A stretch of 64,000 nucleotides of DNA, taken from contig CP053161.1 of assembly GCA_014607495.2 (NCBI GenBank), positions 5,651,115-5,715,114 on the forward strand, in the 5' to 3' direction. The stretch's first letter is position 1, and every line of letters begins with the position of its first letter. The position numbers and the translations under genes are program-made. Below the pieces are notes generated by a model. It worked only from the letters and a program-made list of their open reading frames with translations, ran no database searches and had not been told where the DNA came from. Shown piece after piece: positions 33,568 to 45,292 of the stretch. The DNA is from Carposina sasakii (lineage: Eukaryota; Arthropoda; Insecta; Lepidoptera; Carposinidae).

Positions 33568-36500
33568 TTATTCTGAATCGCTTTCAACTGTATTGCTCTC
33601 AGTTTTAATCAAATTAGAAAAAAATAAGTGATATTCCTTTGGTATAATCAGTTTGTGGCACATGTCCATTAAATCTTTGTGTTTATTTTTATCTATTGGG
33701 ATCGGCTTGTTGTAAGCTGGGCGAAGATCGCAAATTTCAGTATTATGGACAATGTTGTTACGTGTTGCTTTAGGTTTATTAGCACAATCAATCCAGCTGT
33801 ACGAATCTTGCATGTAGCTAGTTTTATAAAATAATTTGTAAGGATTTTCTGCCTCAGTCCTTATTTCGGTGACCTTATTCCATTGCATCTTAGACCCATC
33901 AGAGCTAAAAATCCAGTTATTAACCTTTTTAAGCAAAGCTTTGAAGTCCATTACAATATCTTGAGAAACTTCAGTGACTTTATAAGATTTATCATCGGTT
34001 TTAGCGAATTGGAACGCTGTGTACCACTGAGCAGGTGTATAAAGTATTTTATCTCTAGTCTGTCTTTCTATTAGAGCATGCATACTGTCGCCCTCATTCT
34101 GTGTATGGCCAACAATTAAGAAACGATGACTAATTTGTATTTTATATTTATAACTGGCCATCATATACATCAGAAAAACGATCCTGTTTCGATTCTGACC
34201 ACCACAGTTATCAGACCAGAATTTGTACTCTTTTATACCAACGTTGACTGTTTGCTCAATGAATTTATAAACACAGCTAGCAATTTCATTTGCCCTCTTT
34301 TAGCTGTCTGTTGGTGCCAGGTGAAGCAATAACCTTGACGACATCCTATATCAAATATTGTAAAATTATAAACTGTAAGTTTACGTTTATAATAAAATGT
34401 GCTAACGTTTCCATGGGGTACATTCAAGCACTTTTGGAGATCGTAAGCTGCTGTTAGAATTTCAGGTTGCTGTTGTGCTAATTCTTTGTCTTCTGCTTTT
34501 AACTTTCTTGCTAAATCTTTCTGATTCAAGTGTTCTGCCTGTTTTGCTATTTCTTGATCTGTGCGCTGTTTATTATTTTCAAATATGTGACATTCTTCAC
34601 AAACATCTTTTTTGGGCTTGTGGAAACCAATATTTAAGTTTTTGTTGATAATATCACGATATTGTCGCACGCTGGTAACTTTATTTGTGTACTTATTGGG
34701 ATCAAACCATTCTTGATACAATTTATACATTTTAGGAAACGACAAAGATCCATCAAGATATTTTTTAGTGGAATCTTTGCGGATATAGTGTGATTCCACA
34801 GGCTGCAAATTTGCAACATGATCAAGTACACTACTTTTCATGTCATCAGTTATTTTTTTCAGATGATTAACATGCTTTCCTCGCTGATCAGACTGTACAA
34901 CTCCTTGTCCTTTTTCGAGTTTTTCCAAAGCTGTATATAGAAAATTGAAGCTTATAGATAGAGTATTCAAAAAACATAGTTTTACATACAGGAACGTTTC
35001 TAATAACAACGTAGTCTTTTTCATAAATAGGTAAAGTGTAAGAAATAGTACTCAGTCTTTTCGAATTCTCCTTATCTGTTGTTGTCCTCTTTTTCATGTC
35101 TTTAGTAGCATACTTAGTCAAAAAGTCCCACTGCCTGGAATGATCTCCAATATTCCAAAACATTTCAAAAATGTTTGCTCTAGCCTCTTCCGATATTTTC
35201 TCACTACATTTTTTTCTACACGTTGTAGGACATGAAGGTTTTAGTATTTTTTTATTATGCACTTTTCCATTTCTACTAGTATATTGTAAGCCTCGATTGA
35301 CGTTCCGTTTTCTTACCTCATCCTTCCAATCCTTTATGAAACGTTCTCTTTGTCTACCTTTGTCTTTCTTGGTCTCTGAAACGCGTTTGCGACTCCGAAA
35401 AGTTGGAGTAGTAACTGGGGAGTCTGTGTCGTTTACATTAGATGCAGGAGTAGGCAGGACTATCAACACAAGAGGCGTCCTCGCGAAAGGGTGAAGGGCA
35501 AAAATCATAGTAGGGTGATGGCATTGGAGTATCATCATGTATTTTGTCATCACAGTTACTGGTACTAGGATTTTCTTTGATATTCAAACCTGGAATGTTC
35601 GTGCTTTCACAAAAATATGGATTAGGTGTGTTAGGTTGCGAATCTTCAATTTCTGAGGGCGATGAAGTGTTAGTAGATAGTAGAGTGCCAGTTTTGTGTG
35701 GAGGTTCGTCAGGAAGTTTTTATTGATAGGAGCTGGTGAAAAATCCGGAATATCATTCGGAAAAATAGAAGAATTGGAGGGTAGATTTCGTAAAAAGTCA
35801 TCAGTATCTTCCAAATCGATGTCATCTAATATTGATAACTCTTCTTGGGTGAAATGTGCATCGGCAGGAAGAGGAGATTCTGAAAAGAGCAAACTATTAC
35901 AGTCGTGCAATACATAGAAACAAATTCTGTAAACTATTTTTTATTATATAAACTAGCTACGTTATGTCCATGTAGAAGCCGACACTTATATATAAGTACT
36001 TAAATATCTGTCGTTATTTCAATGCTCTAACATGCCATGATTTCATAACTCCAATACATAAATATTTTATATTGTAAAGCAACATGAGCAATAAATAAAT
36101 GAATATGAAACTTTGCTTATATCCAAGGCTGCTTTTATTCTAATACTACATTTTCACTAAAAGGAATTCAGAGTTTCAGGCGTAATAATGAAAGAAACAG
36201 AGAGACATTCACGGTCACTTCGAATTTGAAGTATTAAATAAAATACTTATAAAAAAACACTATCCCTATTGTCCTTTTTTCTATAATATAAAAAAAATTA
36301 ACATGGTGGCACATGGAATTGAATCCGGTACCTCTTCATACATAAATGATTAAATAACTAACATTATTTATTTATTCGCTCAATAACAATGTGTAAACCA
36401 TTTTAATAAATCATACAAACAAGTTACAGAAATCGGTAGAATGAGTCAAGTTAAAACTTAGCAAAAAATATTCAACGTATACTGATCTATCTTAGTTATA

Positions 36501-36717
36501 CCACTATACGCGGTTACACTCTCAAATTTTATAATAATAAATTAAATAGGTACTATAATATTTTTATACACTAATAAATAACAATTTCACTCGACTTACC
36601 TCTTTCCTCTTCATTTTGAACATCATCACAAACTTCGGAAGTATTTTCATTGTTATTCGTTAGGTTATCATATTTCTCATTAACTAAATTAATAATTCTT
36701 CGAGATCTAGAACCCAT
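33568..36717 (-). pseudogene. Transposase-like protein of the DNCGGQN family, frameshifted
   Basis: Exon 1 (36,600-36,717) begins MGSRSRRIINLVNEKYDN. A GTAAGT donor joins it in phase to exon 2 (35,879 down to 33,568; acceptor cttttcag). The N-terminal third is acidic and disordered (EELSILDDIDLEDTDDF). A basic stretch and a Cys-rich patch (PTCRKKC) follow, then VCKTMF, DVCEECHIFENN, FTIFDIG, FWSDNCGGQNRN and FLIVGHTQNEGDSMH, ending IPKEYHLFF. The two Asp motifs and the H/E-rich motif suggest an RNase H-like (DDE) nuclease fold. I know this as an unnamed multicopy insect family. Four 1-bp frameshifts break it (about 35,720, 35,465, 34,972, 34,291); three are in A, T or G runs. No in-frame nonsense mutation was seen, so it may be a young pseudogene or an assembly-damaged intact gene. 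Confidence 0.78.
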
Positions 36718-37112
36718 CACCGCTTTCTATTAAGTTAAAGCATCAAATTTAAATAAAAGCAAGACAAAACAAACAATTATTTATGTATGGATGACAAAAA
36801 TACGCAACCACCTCCGCACTCCGCGCCGCTTCGACGAATACTGAGTCACTTTGTACAAGTTGAAACTTGCACCAACATTGCCGCGCTCGCGTCCCGCGTA
36901 CACTGGTATCATGCACTCGACTTAGTATACGACGTGCGAAATAAATTATCTGTGTACTTGATCCAATGTACGCTAGTTTATTACAGTTGTTTATAGGGAT
37001 ATCAACTTTTTTTTAACACAGGTAGATAAAAAAATATGTACCTATTGTTAATATGCAAAAACATGAAATTGACGAAAATTGTTAGTTGACTCAGTATACT
37101 TAGGAGCCGTCG
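36718..37112. other. Putative promoter flank of the transposase-like gene
   Basis: 36,787-36,935 is CpG-rich (ccgcactccgcgccgcttcg; cgcgctcgcgtcccgcgtac) in an AT-rich region, immediately upstream of the ATG on the - strand. It may be the promoter. The small + strand ORF here is not supported. Confidence 0.4.
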
Positions 37113-37338
37113 ATATGTGATGGAATCGAGCTCAATATTTAGGACAAGAAGAACTTCTCTACTACAATGTTGAAGAGAAAAGGAGGTATTTTGAAACTAT
37201 GTGAACAGAATGAGTTTGGAAAGAGTTCTTACCGAATAACAAATCATTACCTGTCTCTTCCTTAATTCTTTAACTGCATTATTATCCGATATATTTTGAA
37301 TAGGTTACAATATCATGTTTGTATGAATTATATAGATA
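37113..37338 (+). repeat. 225-bp direct repeat, right copy
   Basis: Near-identical to 32,684-32,907. It is followed by gacgcccgcgac, a piece of the Helitron-like end. Confidence 0.9.
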
Positions 37339-37615
37339 GACGCCCGCGACTTAAATTGAATTGTATTATAGTATTATAGATAGATATTTTATTATGTTTG
37401 CATACCGGGATTCGTATGGCGTCCAGGCTACAGGAGATTATATATATTAAGTATGTACCCTATTATGTATGTACTTATCTAAGTAGATAATTAAGTATTG
37501 TTGATAATAGTATTGATATTATTTAGTAAATATATTTATTTTGTTTTAAGTTTATTCGTATTTTAATACGTGTGCACATATGATTTTCCTTTTATAAATT
37601 ATAATTTTTTCTTTG
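37339..37615. other. Intergenic, nothing recognised
   Basis: AT-rich; no feature. Confidence 0.3.
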
Positions 37616-37735
37616 TACCTAATGGTTTGTTGGTAGAAATCTCTTTTAGAGATAAGCTCGCCTTTGTACGATTTCTTTTACAACTTACTGTCTATGATAA
37701 AAATTTATGTGTACAATAAAGAATACTAAATCACG
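37616..37735 (+). repeat. Non-LTR LINE 3' UTR fragment
   Basis: gtttgttggtagaaatctct, agagataagctcgcctttgt, gtacaataaagaatactaaa: the 3' end style of jockey/CR1-like LINEs, with an AATAAA-like signal and no RT. Confidence 0.5.
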
Positions 37736-38036
37736 AAAAGGTATGAGAAAGCAGATAATTAGTTACTTGAAAATTAAAAAGCAGCCGACCACGACTTTTC
37801 CAGCGTAAAGGGACATTTCGGATCAGCATTGCAACCGTGCGAAGCTAGGCCAGGTCGTTAGTTATGTTATACACGTAAACCTTCCTCTTGATTCTCTTTG
37901 TCTATTAAAGAAAACCGCAATAAAATCCGTTGCGTAGTTTAAAAGATCGAAGCATAGGTAGATAGGGACAAATAGACATCGGGAAGCAACTTTGTCTTAT
38001 AATTACGCAATAATTAGGAAAAAATTGTATTACATA
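37736..38036. other. Helitron-like fragment
   Basis: gcagccgaccacgacttttc and ccgttgcgtagtttaaaaga, tcggg-aagcaactttgt. A similar passage lies at 52,500-52,575. Confidence 0.4.
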
Positions 38037-38272
38037 ATGACCGGATGCGTATGCGTACACGTAAGCGTAGACGTACATGTACCTCTGAGTTGTAATGTAT
38101 ATAACTGTATAAGACAGTACACACCGCTTGACGTCTACGCTTACGTCTACGCATACGCATCCGGTTTGGATCTGCCCGTGCCTATACAGTTCCATACATT
38201 AGGTACAACTCAGAAGTACGTGTACGTCTACGCTTATGTGTACGCATACGCATCCGGTGTGCTCGAGGCTTT
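38037..38272. mobile_element. CG-rich foldback element
   Basis: Ends accggatgcgtatgcgtaca and gtacgcatacgcatccggtg, centre catccggtttggatctgccc. The central motif runs opposite to that in the 55,021 copy, so this copy is inserted in the reverse direction. Three pairs of arms of acgtaagcgtagacgt type. ORFs across it (repeating YAYVYAYASG) are artefacts. Confidence 0.8.
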
Positions 38273-39214
38273 ATTGGCTCTAGCTTGCAACTTCTTCATC
38301 TGGGTGAACCGGTAAATACTAAAATTAGGATCTAGGTACTGTTATTTATCAACATACATTTCAAAATACCTAAAATGCCATCTCAACTTGAAGAATCCAC
38401 CCCCAATTGAGCGAATCGATACAAAAGCAGCAATATGTTTACGATACGATCACATTGTAATACTATCCTTGCACCGTGCGATACATAGGATGCAAATTGG
38501 ACACGAGTCTTATTTCAATAAGGTCCAATTAGTTAATCTGTACTACTTATCGATGTTAAAAGCGATTGGATAACCTTTTAGTAGAAAGAATGCCCACAAA
38601 GTTAAAGCCTTTAAAATCTCGAGTAATGTGAATGAACTTAAGTATTTGCAAAATACATTCTGGTAAGGTTTAATTATAAATGCTTTTAGATAGATCTGTA
38701 TGGTAATGAATCTTTTTACGCGCCGCAACTATAGAGGAATATGAGATAATGACTGTATGACAAAAGGGTTACGGACGGAAAGAAACTTCAACTTATTTAT
38801 AACTGCTGTTCATCCACCACCGGGCACCTTAATCTGACGAAATCAGATTCAATTATCTAGCGTCCAACACGTTTGATAAAAAAAAATGCACTTGTATGTC
38901 CCTAAAAACATTTGAATGTAGGTAATCATCGCTACAATATCTCAAAGTCGCTTCTTGTCAAGAAGCCATTTTAGAAACACGTTTACCACTTTCTTGGCCC
39001 TCCAAAGCCTTTCGCGAGTAACTACAAGTTTGCCAAGTTCGCTAAGGTAAGCATTGAGTAAATACTTACTTCGACCGTCCCTAATAAATTTAGTTTCATT
39101 GGCTTTATTTGACAACGGCTGAATTTATAGGGTGTTAAATGTGGGTCCCGCTCTTTGAATTAATTTATTGCGAAACATGTGCTTGGGCATTTAAGGTCAA
39201 TATTGAACACAATG
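38273..39214. other. Intergenic, nothing recognised
   Basis: Short ORFs only. 38,728-38,745 (ctatagaggaatatgaga) resembles one arm of the palindrome at 11,329. Confidence 0.35.
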
Positions 39215-39365
39215 TAGGCGTGTGAGTGCCCAATGGTTAAGACAGGCGCCTTCCAGTTGGATATCGATATAGTCTTAGCTATATCCAAGGAGCCAGCCTT
39301 CCTTCAGGCAAAAGAAACCAATTCGCGGACTCTATAAATAATGGGATAAGGCCAGAAAGATCAAA
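39215..39365 (+). repeat. SINE-like repeat
   Basis: Head gtgtgagtgcccaatggtta, agacaggcgcc resembles a tRNA A box. The tail attcgcggactctataaata, atgggataaggccag recurs at 53,400-53,460. No clear B box. Confidence 0.5.
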
Positions 39366-39863
39366 ACATGACACCTAAGATCTATTCCGGTCCGATCCCT
39401 TAAACTAATCCCTTTTTACTTTAAATCCACAACAAATTCCGGTCTGATACCAAAACAATTTTTAGATTCCGGTCTAATCCCGTAGAGTATTTTTTTAATG
39501 TGTAAGGTCAGAAAATAAAAAAGGAAATACTAGAATAAAAATTCTACAAGTTGTTTTATTGAAGAACGACAAAGTTAAGAAAAATTAAATAAGAATTAGT
39601 AAAATGGTCTCGATCTCTTAGTAAAAATCAACAATCATTCGAAAAACAATACTGTATGCGTCTGCTGTTTTACTTGCTAATAGTACTAAAAAATCATTGA
39701 GAAGACACATGGGATCAGAACGGAATACAAATTAAATGAAATATTCATCTGATCCCGCGACGGGATCGAATAGGAATAAAATTATAAAATAAAATAAAAC
39801 GGATACTTTGCGGGATCACTTGCTGGGATCGTAACGGAATAGATCACATCTAACACCTTAAAT
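39366..39863. mobile_element. TIR element with 'ggatcggaccggaat' sub-repeats
   Basis: Left end acacctaagatctattccgg, tccgatccc; right end gggatcgtaacggaatagat, cacatctaacacctt. Inside, ttccggtc(t/c)gat recurs at 39,389, 39,437 and 39,467, and gggatc recurs four times on the right, so the arms are themselves repetitive. No ORF. Confidence 0.6.
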
Positions 39864-40134
39864 GCTGTTTCTTTTATTCTCTTATTTAAATCAATTTTCG
39901 TAAATGGTTCGAATTGATGTCAGTCAATTTAGCCTGTTAATTGTTAATTTCTTTTTTCTGTATAACAATTTGTTTTGGTTACCCACCGACCTACTTATAC
40001 AATTTAGGATTAAATTTTTAATTTAAACTGACTTCGTCACTTTAATTATTTTTTGTATCAGTAGTCATTGTATTATCTCTTTTATGATACTGCAGTTATG
40101 GGTACCGCATTTCGGGAACGCAGCCATCTCTATA
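39864..40134. other. Intergenic, nothing recognised
   Basis: AT-rich. Confidence 0.3.
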
Positions 40135-40335
40135 TGTCGTCGTCGTCAGCCTATTGCAGTCCACTGCTGGACGTAGGCCTCCCCCAGTGTACGCCACATG
40201 GCTCGATCTCCCGTTTTTGCCATCCAGTCACTACCAGCCGTCCTCTTTAAGTCCGGTCCATCTGGCCGGAGGGCGCCCAATGCTACGCTTACCGTCTCCA
40301 TTTGAGAAGCCGTTTACTCCACCCTCCATTGGTTC
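40135..40335 (-). mobile_element. RTE-tailed repeat, antisense
   Basis: cagcctattgcagtccactg, ctggacgtaggcctccccca, then a body that differs from the 14.3-kb copy (tccatctggccggagggcgc). The two ORFs here are readings of the repeat. Confidence 0.55.
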
Positions 40336-41184
40336 TATATGTATTAATTTTTAATTTAAAACCATTAACTTAATACGAACCGTTTGTGAATTGTTGGTAT
40401 AACTGATATAAAAATCCAATCAGAGATACCAAAAGAGTTTGATATATAATAAAGGAAAACTATTTTTACGTCGGCCGGGATCAATACCGGCATAGAATGG
40501 CATTGCGCCAAAGAATGTCTTTATTGCTTACAAGAATCTGCTCCGAGGAATCCAATAGTATGCCGGGTTAAGTTGAAAATATATAAAAATAATAATTTTC
40601 ACTGAATACTGTAGATTTAGTAAATATTTTGTGTAAGCTTTATGCGGATAACAGAAAACGGGGTAAAATGGTTTTATTTATTCACTGTAAAAAATGTGCG
40701 CTAAAAAAATTAACGCCGGTGTTGGATAAGTAGTGTTTACATACATACATATACATATGTATTTAAGGTCTTTGCAAAATTACTGATTATGTTTGGCACA
40801 AAACTAGGTAGGTAAAAAGATTACTGCACTGAAATGTATGAAACAGCTGATTTTTTTTTCACTATTTCGGAGTTGTTCCCATAGTGAAAGTTGTTTCTTT
40901 TTACCTACAAAACTCACCTATGACATCAAGATCTGTGATACGTTGCTAGCTTTTCGCCTAAGATAACGCTCCTAAAATCCTGTCGACCCTACCCACGCAT
41001 AGGAAAACTCACTGTTTGACTGTAAAACGTACCTCTTCTTGACGACTGAAAAATTTAAAGATTTTTCAAATGAATCCAAAGCCTTTTGAGCATTTAAATA
41101 ACGGTTGAATGAGAATGTCTATCCTAATAATTGTAAGATTGTATGTCAATTTTACTTCTTATATTTTAAAAGGGTTATACTATA
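40336..41184. other. Intergenic with a trace of the SINE-like family
   Basis: 40,930-40,975 (cgttgctagcttttcgccta) is a diverged piece of the tgctagc family. Otherwise nothing. Confidence 0.35.
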
Positions 41185-41611
41185 CAGGGTGTGGGTGACA
41201 GCCAGGCAAATACTGAAACGGTGAACAAGTGCCATTGTGTCGAGTTATACGGCAGGGTTATTACTCGCAGGAAATGCATTTTTGATTTGATTATCAGTAA
41301 TCTATGCTTTCCGTGTCAATTGTAATCGAGCAATCCTGTGACTAGTTAAATGGGCTTATTGGTTATTGTGTGATGCATTCCTGTTTTTTTGGATCACTTT
41401 TGACTCTCTATCAGGGTTGATATATTGTTAGAACCTTTTTAAAGAAACCTTTTTTTGAAAGTCATCTGTTAGTTAAAATTATGTTTAATGCCTAATTAAA
41501 TGAACTAAACTATTTTTTCCTGGAAGAATAAAAAAAATCTGTGGTTTTTGACATAGAATTATGGTCTAAAGTCACCATATCAATATTTGCCTGGCTGTCA
41601 CAAACACCCTG
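41185..41611 (+). mobile_element. Mariner-like MITE, complete
   Basis: Ends cagggtgtgggtgacagcca, ggcaaatactga and tatttgcctggctgtcacaa, acaccctg pair over about 33 bp. TA flanks both sides (tatacagg, cctgtata). 427 bp, no ORF. Best reference copy of the family also at 12.8, 13.2, 47.9 and 51.7 kb. Confidence 0.8.
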
Positions 41612-42584
41612 TATACTTTAAACCTCAAAATCTCAAAATTGAAACCTCAAAATAGATAATAGAATATCTTCACGCGTATCGTGTACAGTCCTTCTAATAG
41701 CAAAAGTTGCAAATTGCCAAAGTTTAATAGGATCTTTAGGCATTGTGACAGGACGGGCGAGCTGAAGTGTTCTTATTGCAATTACTTAGCGTATCTATTC
41801 TTCAACAGTTGTTTTCAAGTTTGTAAGTAGTTTGCGAATAGTTTGTTTATTAGAGCGGAGTTTAGTTGCGCTGGAACTTCAAGTCAGTCTCCGGGGAAGA
41901 TACCTTTTTGTTGTACCATGTTTTAAATCTGTATAACATGATTCAGTAATGTAATCAGTAATAAGTCATGATGAGTCAGTAAAATGTTACATGATCATGT
42001 AGAAAACAAGTGTTAATATTCAAGTTTGGGAATACATAGGTAAGTATATAATAAACTACGGACGTGGAGTACGAAGATTTTCGTGCAATGACACCTTATT
42101 GTTTATCGTCTGTCAGTCGTGCAATTTAAACCCAGCGCGTTAGAGACGGCTAAACATAATATTATGTACGTCAATTTGAGGAGTTATACGTAATTTTTCG
42201 TAACTTGTTCTTTAGTAAAGATTTCAAGCGGAATAGCTTCAAACATACACTTACCTCTTACTACCGACAGTGACGTGGTCATAGCGTTTGGTATCAACTT
42301 TTAAATTGATAGCAACTGTATATCCTAGTGAGATGCCAAAATTGCCACTGCAACGGGCATCATAGACAAAACTTTATTGCTCTATCGCGATGCAAAACCT
42401 CTTTTCGCATTTATCTTCGTCGAGCAAAGTTTAAATAAACTTAGAGAAAAGTGTTTAAGAAAGACGGTGATATAGTACGGAGATAAATTACATAGTTAGA
42501 GTTAGATCTTTCTTTACTACTTGCCTACTTAGTTGGATTTTAGTTATTCCTAATACACACGTACACACATAGGAGGGCTAAATA
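41612..42584. other. Intergenic, nothing recognised
   Basis: No supported feature. Confidence 0.35.
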
Positions 42585-42685
42585 TACAGATGTAAAAGAT
42601 TAGTGACAAGTAACTAAGCGTTTTTGAGAGAGCACCCCTTAGTTTTTTTTGTCAATTGTGCACGTAAGGAGATGTAGCTGAGACG
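42585..42685 (+). repeat. SINE-like repeat ('tgctagctcatcgcctgag' family), diverged
   Basis: gatgtaaaagattagtgaca, agtaactaagcg, acgtaaggagatgtagctga. Confidence 0.4.
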
Positions 42686-42859
42686 TCCCATTGCATTTGT
42701 TACCGGCAACCGCTAGATTGTTGTAATTTATGCTCGAAAAACAGTAGCAAGGTCAGCCCAGGTGTGACGACTGCCTTTGACTTCATCCTCTTGCACTTTT
42801 AAGTCTATCTTTTATTCCGATATTATATTATACGATATTCAGTCAGGTATTATCTTATC
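42686..42859. other. Spacer
   Basis: Nothing seen. Confidence 0.3.
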
Positions 42860-43207
42860 TTAACAAACGTTCATTCTCACTTTCACACTTATGATGATCT
42901 TCTATCGTATCTCGGCCAAGGCGACCAATCTCTTCGGAGATATTATAGTGCACAAGTGTGTGCGAAAACACAGATGCACTCTCTATTCCATTACTCTCAT
43001 AGTCCGATGGGACGGAAAGCTGACACGACCGGAGTGAGATCAGACGCAGGACCAACGGTTTTACGTGCTTTCCGAGGCACAAGCCAAGTGACAATTTTAC
43101 AACATTAAAAATCTGTACATGAAATAAATTCATTGGTACAGGCCCGTGACTGGGATCCAACTTACGCCTCCCGCTTGGAAGGTGCACGTTTTAACCACTG
43201 GGCTGTC
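42860..43207 (-). mobile_element. tRNA-derived SINE
   Basis: Read on the - strand: head agcggtgacagcccagtggt, taaaacgtgcacc (A box) and gttggatcccagtc (weak B box), then body cacttggcttgtgcctcgga, tctgatctcactccggtcgt, ccatcggactatgagagtaa. This body is a common lepidopteran SINE. The 110-codon ORF at 42,855-43,187 lies inside and is not a gene. Confidence 0.75.
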
Positions 43208-43469
43208 ACCGCTTATTAGGAAGAATATAATTATCTAGTCTGTTCTACCAATTACCTGACCCGCAGCACAGCGTGTAGTCCACAAGTCCACGAACAATGT
43301 ATGTTAAACAGCATTCACAGCTTACACGTTGTCAGTATTTAGGCTGCATCTACATTGCAGACCGTGCGGTCAGTGTGAGGTGAGCCTATTAAGGAAGGAT
43401 AGCGGGGAGATGCTATAATCTAGTAAGTCCGCAACCACTGATGTAGACAACGGTACACAGCATGACGTC
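43208..43469. other. Intergenic, nothing recognised
   Basis: No feature. Confidence 0.3.
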
Positions 43470-43690
43470 GCACCACATCAGCCTATTGCAGTCCACTGCT
43501 GGACGTAAGCCTCCCTTAGGAGTTAGGCTACTGTCACAGGGAGGATTTTGCTCAATCACCACGCTGGGCAGGCGGGTTGGTGACTGCAGTGTGATTGGGA
43601 GGCGCTGCTTCCAACCTTCCGGAAACCATAACCGCTTACGGTACCCACGGGCAAATATGGGGTGGTGCTATCCTCATCTGCCATACAGTA
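43470..43690 (-). mobile_element. RTE-tailed repeat, antisense
   Basis: acatcagcctattgcagtcc, actgctggacgtaagcctcc, gggcaggcgggttggtgact, caaatatggggtggtgct. Same body as at 14.3 and 46.6 kb. Confidence 0.6.
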
Positions 43691-45117
43691 TAGTTAGTAA
43701 AGCGTCAAGTAGATAATCACTGGATAATATTTAGTTCTAACAGTCTATCCTGCAGCCCATCAACCCTCGCAACGGAGATCTGGGGTCACGGTAATGAGCC
43801 GCCAAGACAAAAACACAATACCTTTGTCAAAGCGTTTCGTCGTTCTTTTTTGAACACTTAACACTCGGGTTGTAATCAATATAGCTATAAAAAATTATTC
43901 TCTGAATAATGTTGTCATATCCAATTTTATATGTTTGCCACGTCCCTCTTTCTTCCTTCATGATCTGAGGTGAGCCCAAATTACGAGGACTGTCTTCAGT
44001 CTATTATGAAGTCAGCCACCTGCTCTGTTATGTAAGTTTAGTGTTTCGTACATTTCTCTGAAGTAAATTATTTGAATTGTGCGTTTTTAGCATAAATATG
44101 CACAACATATGTCCGTATCGATGCGGTACGATACAAATTAATATACGAAACCCTTTTATTTTTTTACCAAAATTATAAAAAAAAAATTGTTCTCAGAAGT
44201 ATACAACAAAACAAAGTTTGAGATCTCCATAATTTGCTTGTGCTCGCTCTTCAATAACAAGGCTTTTATATAGCATGAAAATAAAATTATAGGGAAGTAT
44301 TTAGGATTTACAAAAATATGTATGTGGCGGACTATATGTGCATGTGTGTATATTATTATATTAAATATAGGCATGTACTCATATAATGATGAATGAATAC
44401 ATCCTATATCTGTGCTATATGTCCTAATTGCCCCAACTTTATCTCATTAATATAACTTCTGCGCAAAAGAGTTGACTTCACTTAAGTATTGCCAAGAATT
44501 TATGCAACAATAGCAGCAAAAATTTATCTATGTAAGTAGCAATTTATCTAACCCCGGAGAATGGAATAATACCAGGAAAATTTGCATTTGTACTCAAAAC
44601 AGATTCGAGCACTTGAAGAAGAGACAATAAATAGAAACTTCCTCACTGACGAGTACGGCAACTTTAGAATTTATCAGAATTACTTATTCAAATTAGTGCG
44701 ATTCAAAATCTGTCCAGACAACTTATATCTTATTCTGTTTGTTTGTTGCACTGAACTAAGTCACTGGCAGATGTTTGCAAGCACGGAACTTTAGAATGAA
44801 TAATTCCATACAAAACGAGCATAGACTCAAATAGACTGAGCTTTCTTCGTGTGACGATAATATTAATGAAAATTGTTCATTATTATAAATGAAGAATTCT
44901 AGTTTAGACGACGTTATTTGCTCGCAACAATTTCATTATTTACTAAGTTAAAGTTATTATTTTTCCATATTTTCTTTACAAAGTACTTAGCGTAAACTGC
45001 TAACAGTACTTTACAGTTGTTTAGGCAATATCAAGGAATCAATATCTTGGAATGTTATGCATAGAATGCTCATTCATTTAAGTTAGGAAACTACGTTAGT
45101 AGGTATTATAAATTAGT
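43691..45117. other. Intergenic, no supported gene
   Basis: A 70-codon ORF (44,582-44,794) begins HLYSKQIRALEEETINRNFL and looks slightly protein-like, but has no partner exon or known domain. Nothing else. Confidence 0.35.
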
Positions 45118-45292
45118 AAGGTGGGTTCCCACGGTGCGTGATAGTACGGATGGACGCGCACCAGCCCGCACCACGGATCGTGGGAAACGGAGCGTCCGTG
45201 GTAAAACAGACGCGTCCGTGGTGCGCGTCCGTCCGTAGCCGTCGGCGCGTCCGCGTCCGTCCGCGAAATCACGCACCGTGGGAACCTACCTT
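45118..45292. mobile_element. GC-rich MITE with 25-bp inverted repeats
   Basis: Ends aaggtgggttcccacggtgc, gtgat and atcacgcaccgtgggaacct, acctt match at 24 of 25 positions. The 175-bp body is packed with variants of cgtccgtgg/cgcgtccg and is far richer in GC than its flanks. Target duplication unclear. Confidence 0.85.

Noticed and set aside
34931..34997. A 60-bp intron in the transposase-like gene (GTATGT...TATACAG)
   Set aside because: The supposed intron keeps a family-like reading (LNTLSIS) after a one-base shift in a T run, so a frameshift is more likely.
32684..37338. LTR retrotransposon with the 225-bp repeats as LTRs
   Set aside because: No TG...CA ends, primer-binding site, RT or integrase were found, and the enclosed gene is an intron-bearing transposase-like gene.
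37992..38315. ORF repeating YAYVYAYASG, and its opposite-strand partner
   Set aside because: Both follow the inverted modules of the foldback element on either strand.
42855..43187. 110-codon ORF on the - strand
   Set aside because: It lies within a tRNA-derived SINE.
44582..44794. 70-codon ORF as a gene fragment
   Set aside because: Slightly protein-like first half, but no exon boundaries or family recognised.
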